Positions 33,661 to 42,243 of a stretch of 51,110 nt of DNA are shown here, piece by piece. The DNA is from Candidatus Poribacteria bacterium WGA-3G (GTDB lineage Bacteria > Poribacteria > WGA-4E > WGA-3G): assembly GCA_000406005.1 (NCBI GenBank), contig ASZN01000012.1, positions 1 through 51,110 of the forward strand. The letters run 5' to 3'. Under the pieces are notes generated by a model. The model was not told where the DNA came from. It did no database searches and saw only the letters and a program-made list of their open reading frames with translations. A program made the position numbers and the translations under genes. The number at the start of each line of letters is the position of its first letter. Positions within the stretch are counted from its first letter, which is position 1.

Positions 33661-33924
33661 TTATTTTCTTTTTTTCGGGACAGTGATCGTTTCAACGATA
33701 GCCGTTGCCTTCCGGCGTTCGGCTTCCTCACGACTTATAAATCTACCTGTCCGCGCATCACGCCCTACCTTAAAAGTAGTTCCCTGCTGCTTCCGCTTGT
33801 TTGAAGATGTTGCTTTTTTACCACCTTCCTCACCGTACATAACCTTTTCTACTATACGTTTAGCTTGACTTCTTGTGAGTTTCCCCCGTTTGGGAGTAAA
33901 TTTGATGGTCCGCCCTCTTGCCAC
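33661..33924 (-). CDS. Small basic protein with TPKRGKLT tag
   Basis: An 87-residue Lys/Arg-rich protein. The GTG start at 33924 aligns with the 436-residue protein's 'MARE' start and is preceded by AAGGGGGTGG; the frame is open for 11 more codons. Residues ~1-30 ('ARGRTIKFTPKRGKLTR', 'VEKVMYG') match the 436-residue protein. The rest, 'FKVGRDARTGRFISREEAER' and 'AIVETITVPKKRK', is a motif I have seen in small uncharacterised bacterial proteins. No function is assigned. It lies just downstream of the methylase gene, on the same strand, so the two are probably co-expressed. Confidence 0.75.
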   Translation of the reverse strand: MARGRTIKFTPKRGKLTRSQAKRIVEKVMYGEEGGKKATSSNKRKQQGTTFKVGRDARTGRFISREEAERRKATAIVETITVPKKRK

Positions 33925-33983
33925 TTTAACCACCCCCTTATAATATAACATAAACACAACGAGAAATCCAATATTTTACAAAA

Positions 33984-36890
33984 CTAAGCGGCGTCCAATT
34001 TAACCTTCGACTTCTTCCCACCATGAATACTCGGCTCTTGGCACAGCATCTTGCGAAGCAACGCAAGTCCTTCATGCACATCCGGACGCTCCGCCTCTGT
34101 AATGCCGAGTATCTCCGATAACAACAACCGATCCAGCTCATGACGCACTGGATCCTCATCCACCTGGTTGAACGGCAACATCTTTTGATCCTTCAGTTCT
34201 TTGAAAATCCGCTCAGCGTTTGTCAATGTTTCCTTGGAGAGTTCGCGGACATTCAACGTGGACATCGATTCCAAGGCCGCTTTTGAACTTCTACCTCGAC
34301 CTGCTTGTTGCTTCCCACAAATTAACCAATAGCATAATAGACCTAATGTAGAATTGCCCCATAAGCCCCAAACGTAATCATAAATCCGTTTCTCTTTAAA
34401 AACGATGTTCGGCATTGAATCAACACCGATAGTCTCCTGTTCTGTAAAAGCCACTAATAGGGAGTGTGAATTGAATCGCAAGTCTATGTTGAAATGGACT
34501 CTACTATTACGTTCGAGTATCTCCCGTGCCTTCACTTCCGCATGCGGACGGATGAACGCGTGAGCATCAGGCGATACAACCATTGACCGTTGTGCTTTGC
34601 TATTGAGATGCCACAAGCACGGATATTCAGCAGTATCAGGACATCCGTCCTCAATGTCAAACGCGCCGCGCTTTCCCAGATCATGGATATCCCGATGATC
34701 CGCTCCAAATTGAGCAATATCTGAGAGAAGACAGATCGGTAAGTCGATAACGGCTTTCTGTCGAGGCAGTTGCAACCGTCCATTGGTGAGTTGGTATGCT
34801 GATTGAATCGTCGTTATGTCTCTAACACGGGATATAGGCCATCCTACTGCTCCGGAGGTCAAGGGGGCAGAAATGACAAACCCGATAACATCATCCCCAA
34901 CATGAATAGGATTGCCTCTGTTAATGCCATCCTCAAGTTGGCGAACATCGTTGACTCCAAAAATAACCTTTGCGATTTCTTGAGCTTCGAGTTCACCATC
35001 AGGACAACGTTCAAGGCATACAAAAGTCGCACGCCCAGTGTTCTTTGATTTTCCCTTTGTTGCAATAACGAGACACTCTGCCATGTTGGTATCCGCTGAG
35101 AATGCACAATTCCGAGTGAGAGCATCAGCAATCGTGATGACAAGAATATCATGATATTCCTCTGCCCACAACTTTCTTACGTTTTGCCAACTACTTCCTG
35201 TGATCGCTGTGACAGGTAGCACAAATGCCATTATGCCGTTGCGTTTCAGCATTCTGTCTGCGAGATCAACAAAGTCGGAACCCGCCCCAGGGTTATTGCC
35301 ACCAAGCCGACGGCCCTGTGCTCTTCGTGATGCTTGCATTGCCGCTGTGTCCTTTTTGTCGGCGAAAATGCTTTTAGGTAGGTTAGAGTTACTATCCGCA
35401 CCGCTCCGCGTATACGGTGGGTTTTGAATAACAAGGTCAAATTCACCATGCCTGAACGCGTCCCGAAGGTCAGTAACTTCAGATCCTTGTCCAGTGGCAG
35501 TTTCTGTTGTATCTAATGTCAAGGGTAGCGTCCCCGATGGGTCGCTGAGCAAATTAAGGGCACCGATGGCATAAAGACCATCCGCACGCTGTGTTCCATA
35601 CGGCATTGTGTGGATGCGCGTGCCACCGATACGAACATCAGGATAGGTACTGGCAATGATAGAGGCAGTCAGGTGTGCAGCGTTCGGCAGAATATCACAC
35701 CCCACGAGATTATGCTCCATCATGTATTGATGGATGGTTTCCCCTTTGCCACCGGTTTGTTCATAAAGCATCAGAAGCCGTTGATAGACACCGTTAAGCA
35801 GCGAACCGGTCCCGCAGGCAAAATCTGCGATTTTCAGTTTTTTCGGATCCTTTTTGAGTTCTGGTAACGCCAGGGCGCAGAGCAGTGCTGAAGATTCAGG
35901 ACGAGTATAGTTCGCCTTGAGAATTTTCCGGTTGTCAATGAGTTTCTGGAACACGATCCCAGCGAGTTCATGTTCCTGTGCAAGTCCCATCTTCTCCAAC
36001 TCGCGTGCGGTATCGCGCAGCACGCTTAGGATCTCACCGACCAACTTATCATCGGCAGCAAGCGTTTCGACGAGATTGTAGGCGACGTTAAAAATCGGTG
36101 CATAGTTCACCTTTTGGATTTCTCGCCAGGCACTGAGGACTTCATCAGAATCAAGCTGTCCATAATCAGCAGTGAGTTCACTAAGAGACGGGACAGTTTC
36201 CAAGTCTGGCTTGCGTGCAAGCGAACTCTGAAATACGAGAGCGTTGCTAATAATCAGCATTGCCATCTGTGTTGTCTGTTCACCAGGTTCCTGTACGAGG
36301 AGTTCACCTATCCTTTTACCGATATAGGGTCGGTCTTGAATCGCAGTATTAACGATAGTGGCAGCATCAGAGATGCCACCTTCAAGTACCTCGGCAGCCT
36401 GCTCAATCGTGGTAATGGGCGTTGCGCCGATATGGATAGCCGTTGCAATGTCGGCGATGCTGCCGTGAAGCCATCCTTTTTTGGGAAATCTTTGAGGTTC
36501 GTCAACGCTGAGCAGCGCGTAAGCGAAATCATTTGACGCTTCTAAATTTTCGCTGATTTCGTCGCGTGGCATTAGGCGGAATCTGTATGGAAGTCGGATC
36601 GCTATTGCACTGGTGATTGTTTCACCTCTCGTGCGGAGGGTCTTGCCTAAATAATATTCACGTGCCTGCTTTTCGCCGGTTTCATTGGGACCGCGCTTGT
36701 AGTCAATCTTTACTTCAACCGCTATCGGATATCGTTCAACCGTGCGGATAATTACGTCCGGTTTCCTGTGATTTTCGACGAGTGGTCTTGTCGTTTGCTC
36801 GTAGATATTCCACGTCGCACTCATCGGCATCAGAATTTCGACGAATAGGGTGGTGATGGTATCTTCGCTGTTAGTGGGGTGTCGGTTCAT
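33984..36890 (-). CDS. N6-adenine DNA methyltransferase with a PD-(D/E)XK-like N-terminus
   Basis: A 968-residue protein. Near its N-terminus 'KPDVIIRTVERYPIAVEVKI' has Asp45 and Glu59-x-Lys61 in PD-(D/E)XK spacing, suggesting a nuclease domain. Residues ~300-650 are the methyltransferase: motif I 'FACGTGSLLNG' (~356) and motif IV 'NPPY' (~490). The rest (~650-900) may be target recognition, with a conserved C-terminal segment ('DPVRHELDRLLLSE', 'PSIHGGKKSKVKLDAA') that recurs in a truncated copy at 32255. A single-chain restriction-modification enzyme (type IIG/IIL-like) is my best reading, but a solitary methylase is possible. GGAAAC precedes the ATG, 19 bases after the stop of the sialate-esterase gene on the same strand. 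Confidence 0.87.
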   Translation of the reverse strand: MNRHPTNSEDTITTLFVEILMPMSATWNIYEQTTRPLVENHRKPDVIIRTVERYPIAVEVKIDYKRGPNETGEKQAREYYLGKTLRTRGETITSAIAIRLPYRFRLMPRDEISENLEASNDFAYALLSVDEPQRFPKKGWLHGSIADIATAIHIGATPITTIEQAAEVLEGGISDAATIVNTAIQDRPYIGKRIGELLVQEPGEQTTQMAMLIISNALVFQSSLARKPDLETVPSLSELTADYGQLDSDEVLSAWREIQKVNYAPIFNVAYNLVETLAADDKLVGEILSVLRDTARELEKMGLAQEHELAGIVFQKLIDNRKILKANYTRPESSALLCALALPELKKDPKKLKIADFACGTGSLLNGVYQRLLMLYEQTGGKGETIHQYMMEHNLVGCDILPNAAHLTASIIASTYPDVRIGGTRIHTMPYGTQRADGLYAIGALNLLSDPSGTLPLTLDTTETATGQGSEVTDLRDAFRHGEFDLVIQNPPYTRSGADSNSNLPKSIFADKKDTAAMQASRRAQGRRLGGNNPGAGSDFVDLADRMLKRNGIMAFVLPVTAITGSSWQNVRKLWAEEYHDILVITIADALTRNCAFSADTNMAECLVIATKGKSKNTGRATFVCLERCPDGELEAQEIAKVIFGVNDVRQLEDGINRGNPIHVGDDVIGFVISAPLTSGAVGWPISRVRDITTIQSAYQLTNGRLQLPRQKAVIDLPICLLSDIAQFGADHRDIHDLGKRGAFDIEDGCPDTAEYPCLWHLNSKAQRSMVVSPDAHAFIRPHAEVKAREILERNSRVHFNIDLRFNSHSLLVAFTEQETIGVDSMPNIVFKEKRIYDYVWGLWGNSTLGLLCYWLICGKQQAGRGRSSKAALESMSTLNVRELSKETLTNAERIFKELKDQKMLPFNQVDEDPVRHELDRLLLSEILGITEAERPDVHEGLALLRKMLCQEPSIHGGKKSKVKLDAA

Positions 36891-36909
36891 GCGTTTCCTT
36901 TATACTCCA

Positions 36910-38472
36910 TTACCATGCATCCGTTCGGAACGGGGATGCGGGTAATCCTTCCTTGTTCATGAAATTGGGTTCTGCATTCTGATGCCATCCGAATCTGACA
37001 GCAACCGGATTTGCGATGGCATCGCTGGAGACAACCACTGTATCGCCATCAATAGTCGCGTTCGCTTCAACAAATTCTTTGTCTTCACCTGCGATTTGGA
37101 ACCATGTAAGCGGTTTTTCATCTCGCGAGATTAGACCGCTACCGACGTGATCAAAGGTGAGTCGGATAGCGTCTCCTTCGACCGCCATTGATTTGTAGAG
37201 CGGACCGGAATACGTCACATCATCTCTGCCGTAGTCCTTGGCAAGTGCCCACAGTGCGAGTCGTCTGCCGACATCCTGTTTGTTTCGCGGATGGACATCT
37301 CTGAGGTTACCGATGTCGGTTGTCACAGCCATGCCGGTATTGGGCAGTGCTAATGTCGCCGTTTGTGCCTCCCATATCCGCGGTAGGAAAAACTGACCTG
37401 CACCCGGTCCTCTGTAATTGAACCGTTCAGTGTAATTGAAGGGTGCAAGTTGTACGAAATAGAAGGGAAAATCACCTTGTCTCCAGACCTCGCGCCAACC
37501 GTTGATCAGTGCCTTCATCTTCTTGTGGTAGCGCATACCCTCTCGGATGTTGGATTCACCTTGATACCAAATCGCACCACGTATGGCATAGGGAACCAGC
37601 GGATGCACCATACTGTTGTAAATTCCGGTAGGCCTTGTGTGATGCCTTAAAGGATGCCTATTTTCAGGCATCTGCATAAGTTGTGCCCCGGTTTTCAATG
37701 CTTCACGGGTTTCCGCTATCCACGCCTCAACCTCCTCCATTTTTTTCGGGAGTTGGGCACGATAGTTGGCGTGTGCCTCTTGAATCTCTTTGGATATGGA
37801 CGCGAGGGCAGGAACACTAACAAAACCAGCAGGTGGGGTCCACGGTTCAATGCGAGTACCCCCCCACGAGGTATTGATCAACCCAATCGGCACGTCAAGG
37901 TCTTTATAGAGTTTTCGCCCGAAGTAGTAGGCGACAGCCGAGAAATTTTCGATCGTCTCAGGCGTGGTTTCATACCAATCCGCTGCGATATCTCTCTGAA
38001 GCAAACCTGCTGCGACCCTCGGTACATAGAACAGCCGGATAGTTGGATAATTCGCTGCGGCGATCTCTGTTTTACTGTCTTTTGAGGCACGGACCGTCCA
38101 TTGCATGTTTGACTGACCTGAGCAGACCCAGACTTCGCCGAAAAGCACGTTCGTCAGTTCAACGGTATTGCTGCCCTTGATTCGGAGTGTATAGGGACCC
38201 CCAGCTGCCATCGCGGGGAGTCTAACCTGCCAATTGCCTCCTGCATCGGCAACTGTGGTGGTTGTTGAAATCGGTTCGACACCTTCGGCTTCAGTGCTGA
38301 GCGTTATGGTGACTTCTTCACCTGCGGATGCCCACCCCCAAATAGGCACCTGCATATCGCGTTGCAGTACCATGTTGCTGCCGATAACACGCGGTAATGT
38401 AACTTCGGAATACACGACGGTTTGTGTCGAGAATAGTAGATAAACGATGAGAAATAGGACGAGTCGTTTCAT
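36910..38472 (-). CDS. Secreted sialate O-acetylesterase (SGNH hydrolase)
   Basis: A 520-residue protein with a signal peptide (~1-22). It starts 'LPRVIGSNMVLQRDMQVPIW', the beginning typical of bacterial sialate O-acetylesterases, then an Ig-like part. The SGNH block is 'GEVWVCSGQSNMQW' with nucleophile Ser121; further blocks are 'GLINTSWGGTRIEPW', 'RGAIWYQGESN' and 'DIGNLRDVHPRNKQDVGRRL' containing the catalytic Asp/His pair. It would remove O-acetyl groups from sialic acids or plant-type acetylated sugars outside the cytoplasm. AAAGGAG precedes the ATG. It fits the host-glycan theme of the PIG-L and Gfo/Idh/MocA genes. Confidence 0.94.
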   Translation of the reverse strand: MKRLVLFLIVYLLFSTQTVVYSEVTLPRVIGSNMVLQRDMQVPIWGWASAGEEVTITLSTEAEGVEPISTTTTVADAGGNWQVRLPAMAAGGPYTLRIKGSNTVELTNVLFGEVWVCSGQSNMQWTVRASKDSKTEIAAANYPTIRLFYVPRVAAGLLQRDIAADWYETTPETIENFSAVAYYFGRKLYKDLDVPIGLINTSWGGTRIEPWTPPAGFVSVPALASISKEIQEAHANYRAQLPKKMEEVEAWIAETREALKTGAQLMQMPENRHPLRHHTRPTGIYNSMVHPLVPYAIRGAIWYQGESNIREGMRYHKKMKALINGWREVWRQGDFPFYFVQLAPFNYTERFNYRGPGAGQFFLPRIWEAQTATLALPNTGMAVTTDIGNLRDVHPRNKQDVGRRLALWALAKDYGRDDVTYSGPLYKSMAVEGDAIRLTFDHVGSGLISRDEKPLTWFQIAGEDKEFVEANATIDGDTVVVSSDAIANPVAVRFGWHQNAEPNFMNKEGLPASPFRTDAW

Positions 38473-38583
38473 GTTTGCTCCTTTAATTAGATGAGAGTGG
38501 GTTCATTATTCCAAACGTTAGAATATGCAACCACTGCTACAGAAAATTGTCCAAAATTCAGATGACGAACATCGAATGTCTAA

Positions 38584-39414
38584 CTACCACATAACCGTCC
38601 CACCGGTGTTGATATCCTGACCTGTCATGTTCGCAGACTCATCAGACGCGAGAAAAACCGCCAGTGCAGCAGCATCCTCAGACCCCGACCCCTTATCGCT
38701 ATAGCCTTCATCCGCACACCACCTGCCAGCGATGACGCGTTTCGGATCTTCCTGTTCATATCTTTCACGCAACGCCGCTTCATCAAAAGGCTTGTCCATA
38801 TATTCTGCCCGACCGCGTGCGAGTTCAAGACTTCTCTCCGTATGCCAACCCGGACAGATGGCGTTGACAGTGATATTATAGCGTCCGACATCGGCGGCGA
38901 GTGTCCGTGTGAAACCGATGACCCCCATCTTTGAAGTTGCATACGGTGCCCTATGCGAAAGCGGCTGTTTCCCTGTTCCAGAACTGAAATTGATGATTCT
39001 CCCGTATTCCTTGCGGATCATCTCCGGCAAAACCGCTTTAGAACAGATAAAAAGCGAATCGAGGTTAACCGCAAGCGTGCGCCGCCATTCTTCTAAACGC
39101 ATATCCCAGACATCTTTTGTCGGTCCAGCAATACCGACGACGTTCGCGAGGATATCGATAGTCCCGAATTTCTCAATAGTGGCCGCGACCATCTCGCTGA
39201 CGGGTGCCTCTTGTGAAACATCCGTCTCAAAGCAGATAACCTCTCCACCCGCAGCCCTAATCTCTGAACCGACTTTTGCTTCTAAATCTTGCACCGGCAT
39301 CACATCACAGATAGAGACCGCTGCCCCTTCTTTCGCGAACCGTCTCGCAACTGCTTCCGCATGTCCTCGACCAGCACCCGTTACAATAGCAACCTTACCG
39401 TCTAATCTTCCCAT
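38584..39414 (-). CDS. SDR family oxidoreductase
   Basis: A 276-residue classical short-chain dehydrogenase. The cofactor motif is 'TGAGRGHAEA' (12-21), the catalytic Ser is ~145 in 'IINFSSGTG', and the YxxxK pair is Tyr158/Lys162 ('APYATSKMG'). It has a small insertion after position ~180 ('RAEYMDKPFDEAALRERYEQ') and the usual 'ANMTGQDINTGGTVMW' end. The ATG at 39414 is preferred because AAGGAAGG lies seven bases upstream; an upstream in-frame start would add a hydrophobic, non-SDR segment. The substrate is unknown. Confidence 0.92.
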   Translation of the reverse strand: MGRLDGKVAIVTGAGRGHAEAVARRFAKEGAAVSICDVMPVQDLEAKVGSEIRAAGGEVICFETDVSQEAPVSEMVAATIEKFGTIDILANVVGIAGPTKDVWDMRLEEWRRTLAVNLDSLFICSKAVLPEMIRKEYGRIINFSSGTGKQPLSHRAPYATSKMGVIGFTRTLAADVGRYNITVNAICPGWHTERSLELARGRAEYMDKPFDEAALRERYEQEDPKRVIAGRWCADEGYSDKGSGSEDAAALAVFLASDESANMTGQDINTGGTVMW

Positions 39415-39528
39415 GAAAAAACCTTCCTTGTGGAAATAAAAATAGTCAACGAAGTAGATTAACAGCATAGCAAGAGCAGCCATCACTGTCAATCAAAAGT
39501 ACGGAAAAGTCGTTAGTTGTCAGTTATC

Positions 39529-39643
39529 ATACCATTTGTAAACAGTGTTGTCGCATTACCGCATGTTATGAAGGACGGTGGCATACCGGAACACAGACTA
39601 ACAGTCTATGCTACATAAGAGGCAATAGAATCAGAAATGGTAT
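39529..39643. mobile_element. Possible second MITE-like element (115 bp)
   Basis: ATACCATTT (39529-39537) and AAATGGTAT (39635-39643) are perfect 9-base inverted repeats enclosing a ~97-base non-coding stretch with an AGACT/AGTCT hairpin near 39595. On either side are fragments of the 'TTAGTTGTCAGTTATC' and 'CTGACAACTGACAACC' repeats. Only this one copy is seen in the window, so mobility is uncertain. Confidence 0.4.
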
Positions 39644-39693
39644 CAGTACTCAGAAAAGACCTCTTCTTACTGACAACTGACAACCATTCAACA

Positions 39694-39720
39694 TTGACAA
39701 ATTTTAGTGCATGCTATACA
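39694..39720 (+). promoter_or_regulatory. Promoter close to the coaE start codon
   Basis: TTGACA (39694-39699) is followed after 15 bases by TATACA (39715-39720), or after 17 by TACACT (39717-39722). Transcription would begin within a few bases of the ATG at 39730, and there is no Shine-Dalgarno sequence before it, suggesting a leaderless message. Confidence 0.5.
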
Positions 39721-39729
39721 CTCCATAGC

Positions 39730-40380
39730 ATGGAAACAGCAACCAAACACCGCGTACGCGGCACCATCGTCGGGATTACAGGGGGGATCGCCTGCGGAAA
39801 AACCACCGTCTCGGACCTGCTCACCGAAAAAGGTGCGATCCCCATCAATGCAGATGAAATCGGGCACCAACTCCTCAAAGCCGACAGTCCGGTTATTGAC
39901 GAGCTGACGGGCGCATTCGGAGGCGACATCCTTGAGGCATCAGGAGATGTGAGTCGAAAAAAACTCGGCGCAATCGTCTTTCAGGATAAAACCGCACGAG
40001 AACGACTGAACAGCATCTTGCATCCGTTGATTATCCAGCGTTCACGCGCACGCGCACGCCAACTCGTTACCGAAGACCCGACGTGTGTTGTGCTACTTGA
40101 TGCGCCGCTCCTCATTGAAGCGGGTGCTTACGATACGGTCGATCTGATTGTCGTCGTGACGGCATCACCAGAGACGCAGCTGCGCCGTACACTCGAACGA
40201 AGCGTCGCACAAGGGCGACCGCTCACCGAAACCGAAGTCCAAGCACGGATTGACGCACAGATGCCGGTCACAGAGAAAGTCAAGTATGCAGATATCGTTA
40301 TAGAGAACGAGGGGACGCTTGAAGAGCTCCATAGACAGGTTGATGAACTTTGGGAGCAGCTACGGAACCGCGGTGCGTAG
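39730..40380 (+). CDS. coaE: Dephospho-CoA kinase
   Basis: A 216-residue P-loop kinase that makes the last step of coenzyme A synthesis (phosphorylation of dephospho-CoA). The P-loop is 'GITGGIACGKTTVS' (15-28), followed by the family's 'INADEIGHQLL', 'DVSRKKLGAIVF', 'LNSILHPLI' and 'DAPLLIEAG'. 'VVVTASPETQLRRTLER' and 'ARIDAQMPVTEKVKYADIVI' complete the signature. The ATG at 39730 fits the family length; the earlier in-frame ATG at 39637 would add 31 unrelated residues. It converges on modC, 55 bases apart. Confidence 0.95.
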   Translation: METATKHRVRGTIVGITGGIACGKTTVSDLLTEKGAIPINADEIGHQLLKADSPVIDELTGAFGGDILEASGDVSRKKLGAIVFQDKTARERLNSILHPLIIQRSRARARQLVTEDPTCVVLLDAPLLIEAGAYDTVDLIVVVTASPETQLRRTLERSVAQGRPLTETEVQARIDAQMPVTEKVKYADIVIENEGTLEELHRQVDELWEQLRNRGA

Positions 40381-40393
40381 GAATCGCGGGCGC

Positions 40394-40409
40394 GAAGAAA
40401 CACCCAAGC
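40394..40409 (-). repeat. Dispersed GCTTGGGTGTTTCTTC motif
   Basis: On the minus strand this site reads GCTTGGGTGTTTCTTC exactly, as at 19273. It sits in the 55-base gap between convergent coaE and modC, with 'CTCGCTCCTAC' next to it. Confidence 0.6.
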
Positions 40410-40435
40410 ACAAAATACTCGCTCCTACAGAAGAA

Positions 40436-41509
40436 CTACTCCCAGAGGCGATTGATAGCATTCGCTTTGATGACGCAGTAAACCTCCAAGCCTTCTTTCA
40501 ACTGCAGCTGCTCACGTGCTTGGTGTGTAATCTTCACAGCAAGGTGATGCCATTCAACAAGGATGGATATCCATGTGGCTTCACTCTTGACATCAAGATA
40601 CTGAATTGTTCCTCGTAATGTGTTGCGTGCACTAATTGAAAGATTCGGTTCAAGGGAGATAATAATATCCTCTGCTCGGATAGCAACCGGCACGGTTTCA
40701 CCGACTTCTGCCTCGGTATAAGGAATAACAAGAGATTGATCCCCGATTTCCAATGAAGTCACACCTTTTGTCTTGTCTGAAAGCGTTACAGGTAGGAATA
40801 GAATGTTTTCGACGCCGGTCAATTGTGCGATCGGCATCGCGGAGGGTGCCGTTAACAATCCGTGCGGTTCACCGCTTGCTATAATTTCGCCATTAGCGAT
40901 CAGGAAGGCTTCATCGGCAAGTGCCATCGCCTCCGAAAAGGCGTGGGTGATATAAAGGATCGGTATGTCAAACGCGTCTTTGACGTGGTGCAAATACGGT
41001 ATAATTCGCTCTTTCAACGCCGTGTCAAGAGAAGCAAGCGGTTCATCCATCAGAAGCATCCGCGGTTCCATAGCCAGTGCCCGCGCAATCGCAACCCGTT
41101 GACGTTGACCACCAGAGAGTTCTCTCGGATACCGCTGAAGAAACTCACCAAGTTCAAGAACGTCTATGGCAGCTGAAGGTTTTCGGGGTTTAGGTTGCCC
41201 ATATCGGATATTCTGCGCAACAGTGAGGTGTGGAAATAGGTAGCCTGTTTGAAAAACGTATCCGAAGCGTCGTTTTTCAGGGGGTAGATTAATTTTTGAG
41301 GCGGATGCGTAAAGCACCTCTTCACCAAAAGTGATCTCACCTTCATCGGGCGTTAGGATGCCGCTGACGCAATTGAGAAGTGTGCTTTTACCGCTCCCAG
41401 ATACACCTAAAAACGCCGACACTTTCGTTTCCAGTGTGCAATGGATGTCTAATATGAAACTCCCGAGGCTTTTCCGAAAGTCGAGTCTAATTTGCGGACT
41501 ATCTGCCAT
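40436..41509 (-). CDS. modC: Molybdate ABC transporter ATPase ModC
   Basis: A 357-residue ATPase. Walker A is 'GVSGSGKST' (35-43), the signature is 'LSGGQRQRVAIARAL', and Walker B is 'RMLLMDEPLASLD'. The C-terminal TOBE-type domain ('GENILFLPVTLSDKTKG', 'IAVRAEDIIISLEPN'-like) binds oxyanion in ModC proteins. It is the last gene of the modABC operon, 68 bases after modB. It powers import of molybdate (or tungstate) for molybdenum-cofactor enzymes. Confidence 0.93.
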   Translation of the reverse strand: MADSPQIRLDFRKSLGSFILDIHCTLETKVSAFLGVSGSGKSTLLNCVSGILTPDEGEITFGEEVLYASASKINLPPEKRRFGYVFQTGYLFPHLTVAQNIRYGQPKPRKPSAAIDVLELGEFLQRYPRELSGGQRQRVAIARALAMEPRMLLMDEPLASLDTALKERIIPYLHHVKDAFDIPILYITHAFSEAMALADEAFLIANGEIIASGEPHGLLTAPSAMPIAQLTGVENILFLPVTLSDKTKGVTSLEIGDQSLVIPYTEAEVGETVPVAIRAEDIIISLEPNLSISARNTLRGTIQYLDVKSEATWISILVEWHHLAVKITHQAREQLQLKEGLEVYCVIKANAINRLWE

Positions 41510-41577
41510 AACGAACCCTATTACTCAAATCCGCCACCATCTCCAAACCCATCATTTTTTCTCCTTATTTATTTTCG

Positions 41578-42243
41578 CTAACGGAGGGTGAAACGTTCCG
41601 TTAGCCAGAGCGCAACAAACGCTACGACCGTTGAAATGAACACGAGCCGATAAACAGAGACATCTTCTCCGAGATGAACAGCACTGAAAATTGCTAACGC
41701 CATCGTTTGAGTTTTGCCCGGGATGTTTCCTGCCACCATGATTGTGGCACCAAACTCACCAAGACTTTTGGAAAAACCGAGGATCGTTCCACCAATAACA
41801 CCGCGATACGCCATCGGGAAGGTTATTGTCCAAAATACCTTGATGGGTGATGCACCAAGTGTTCGCGCCGCATTTTCAAGTTCCAGCGGTACAGACTCCA
41901 TACCTGTCACGATACCACGTACTAACAGTGGAAAAGAGATAATGGAAACCGCAATAACAACAGCCAACTCGGAAAAAACGATCTCTATACCGAAAACCTG
42001 ATAAATAAATCCACCGATGAGTCCGTTCCTACCCAATAAAATAAGAAGTAAATATCCGCTTACGATAGGTGGCAACACCAACGGACACATGACGAGTGTA
42101 TTCAGAAAAGATTTTCCCAGAAATGTCCGTTTCGCAAGAAGCCAACCCACGAATAATCCGATCGGAAACGTAAAAACAAGACTCAACAACGCAACTTTGA
42201 TAGATAAAACGAGCGCAGCGACTTCGGCAGGAGTTATTCTCAT
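41578..42243 (-). CDS. modB: Molybdate ABC transporter permease ModB
   Basis: A 221-residue inner-membrane protein with about five helices. It begins 'MRITPAEVAALVLSIKVALL' and shows 'PLVLPPIVSGYLLLILLGRN', typical of ModB, and the EAA-like loop 'ENAARTLGASPIKVFWTITF' that docks onto ModC. 'GFSKSLGEFGATIMVAGN' is another strong ModB signature. Its ATG overlaps the modA stop (TAATG), so the two genes are translationally coupled. Confidence 0.95.
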   Translation of the reverse strand: MRITPAEVAALVLSIKVALLSLVFTFPIGLFVGWLLAKRTFLGKSFLNTLVMCPLVLPPIVSGYLLLILLGRNGLIGGFIYQVFGIEIVFSELAVVIAVSIISFPLLVRGIVTGMESVPLELENAARTLGASPIKVFWTITFPMAYRGVIGGTILGFSKSLGEFGATIMVAGNIPGKTQTMALAIFSAVHLGEDVSVYRLVFISTVVAFVALWLTERFTLR

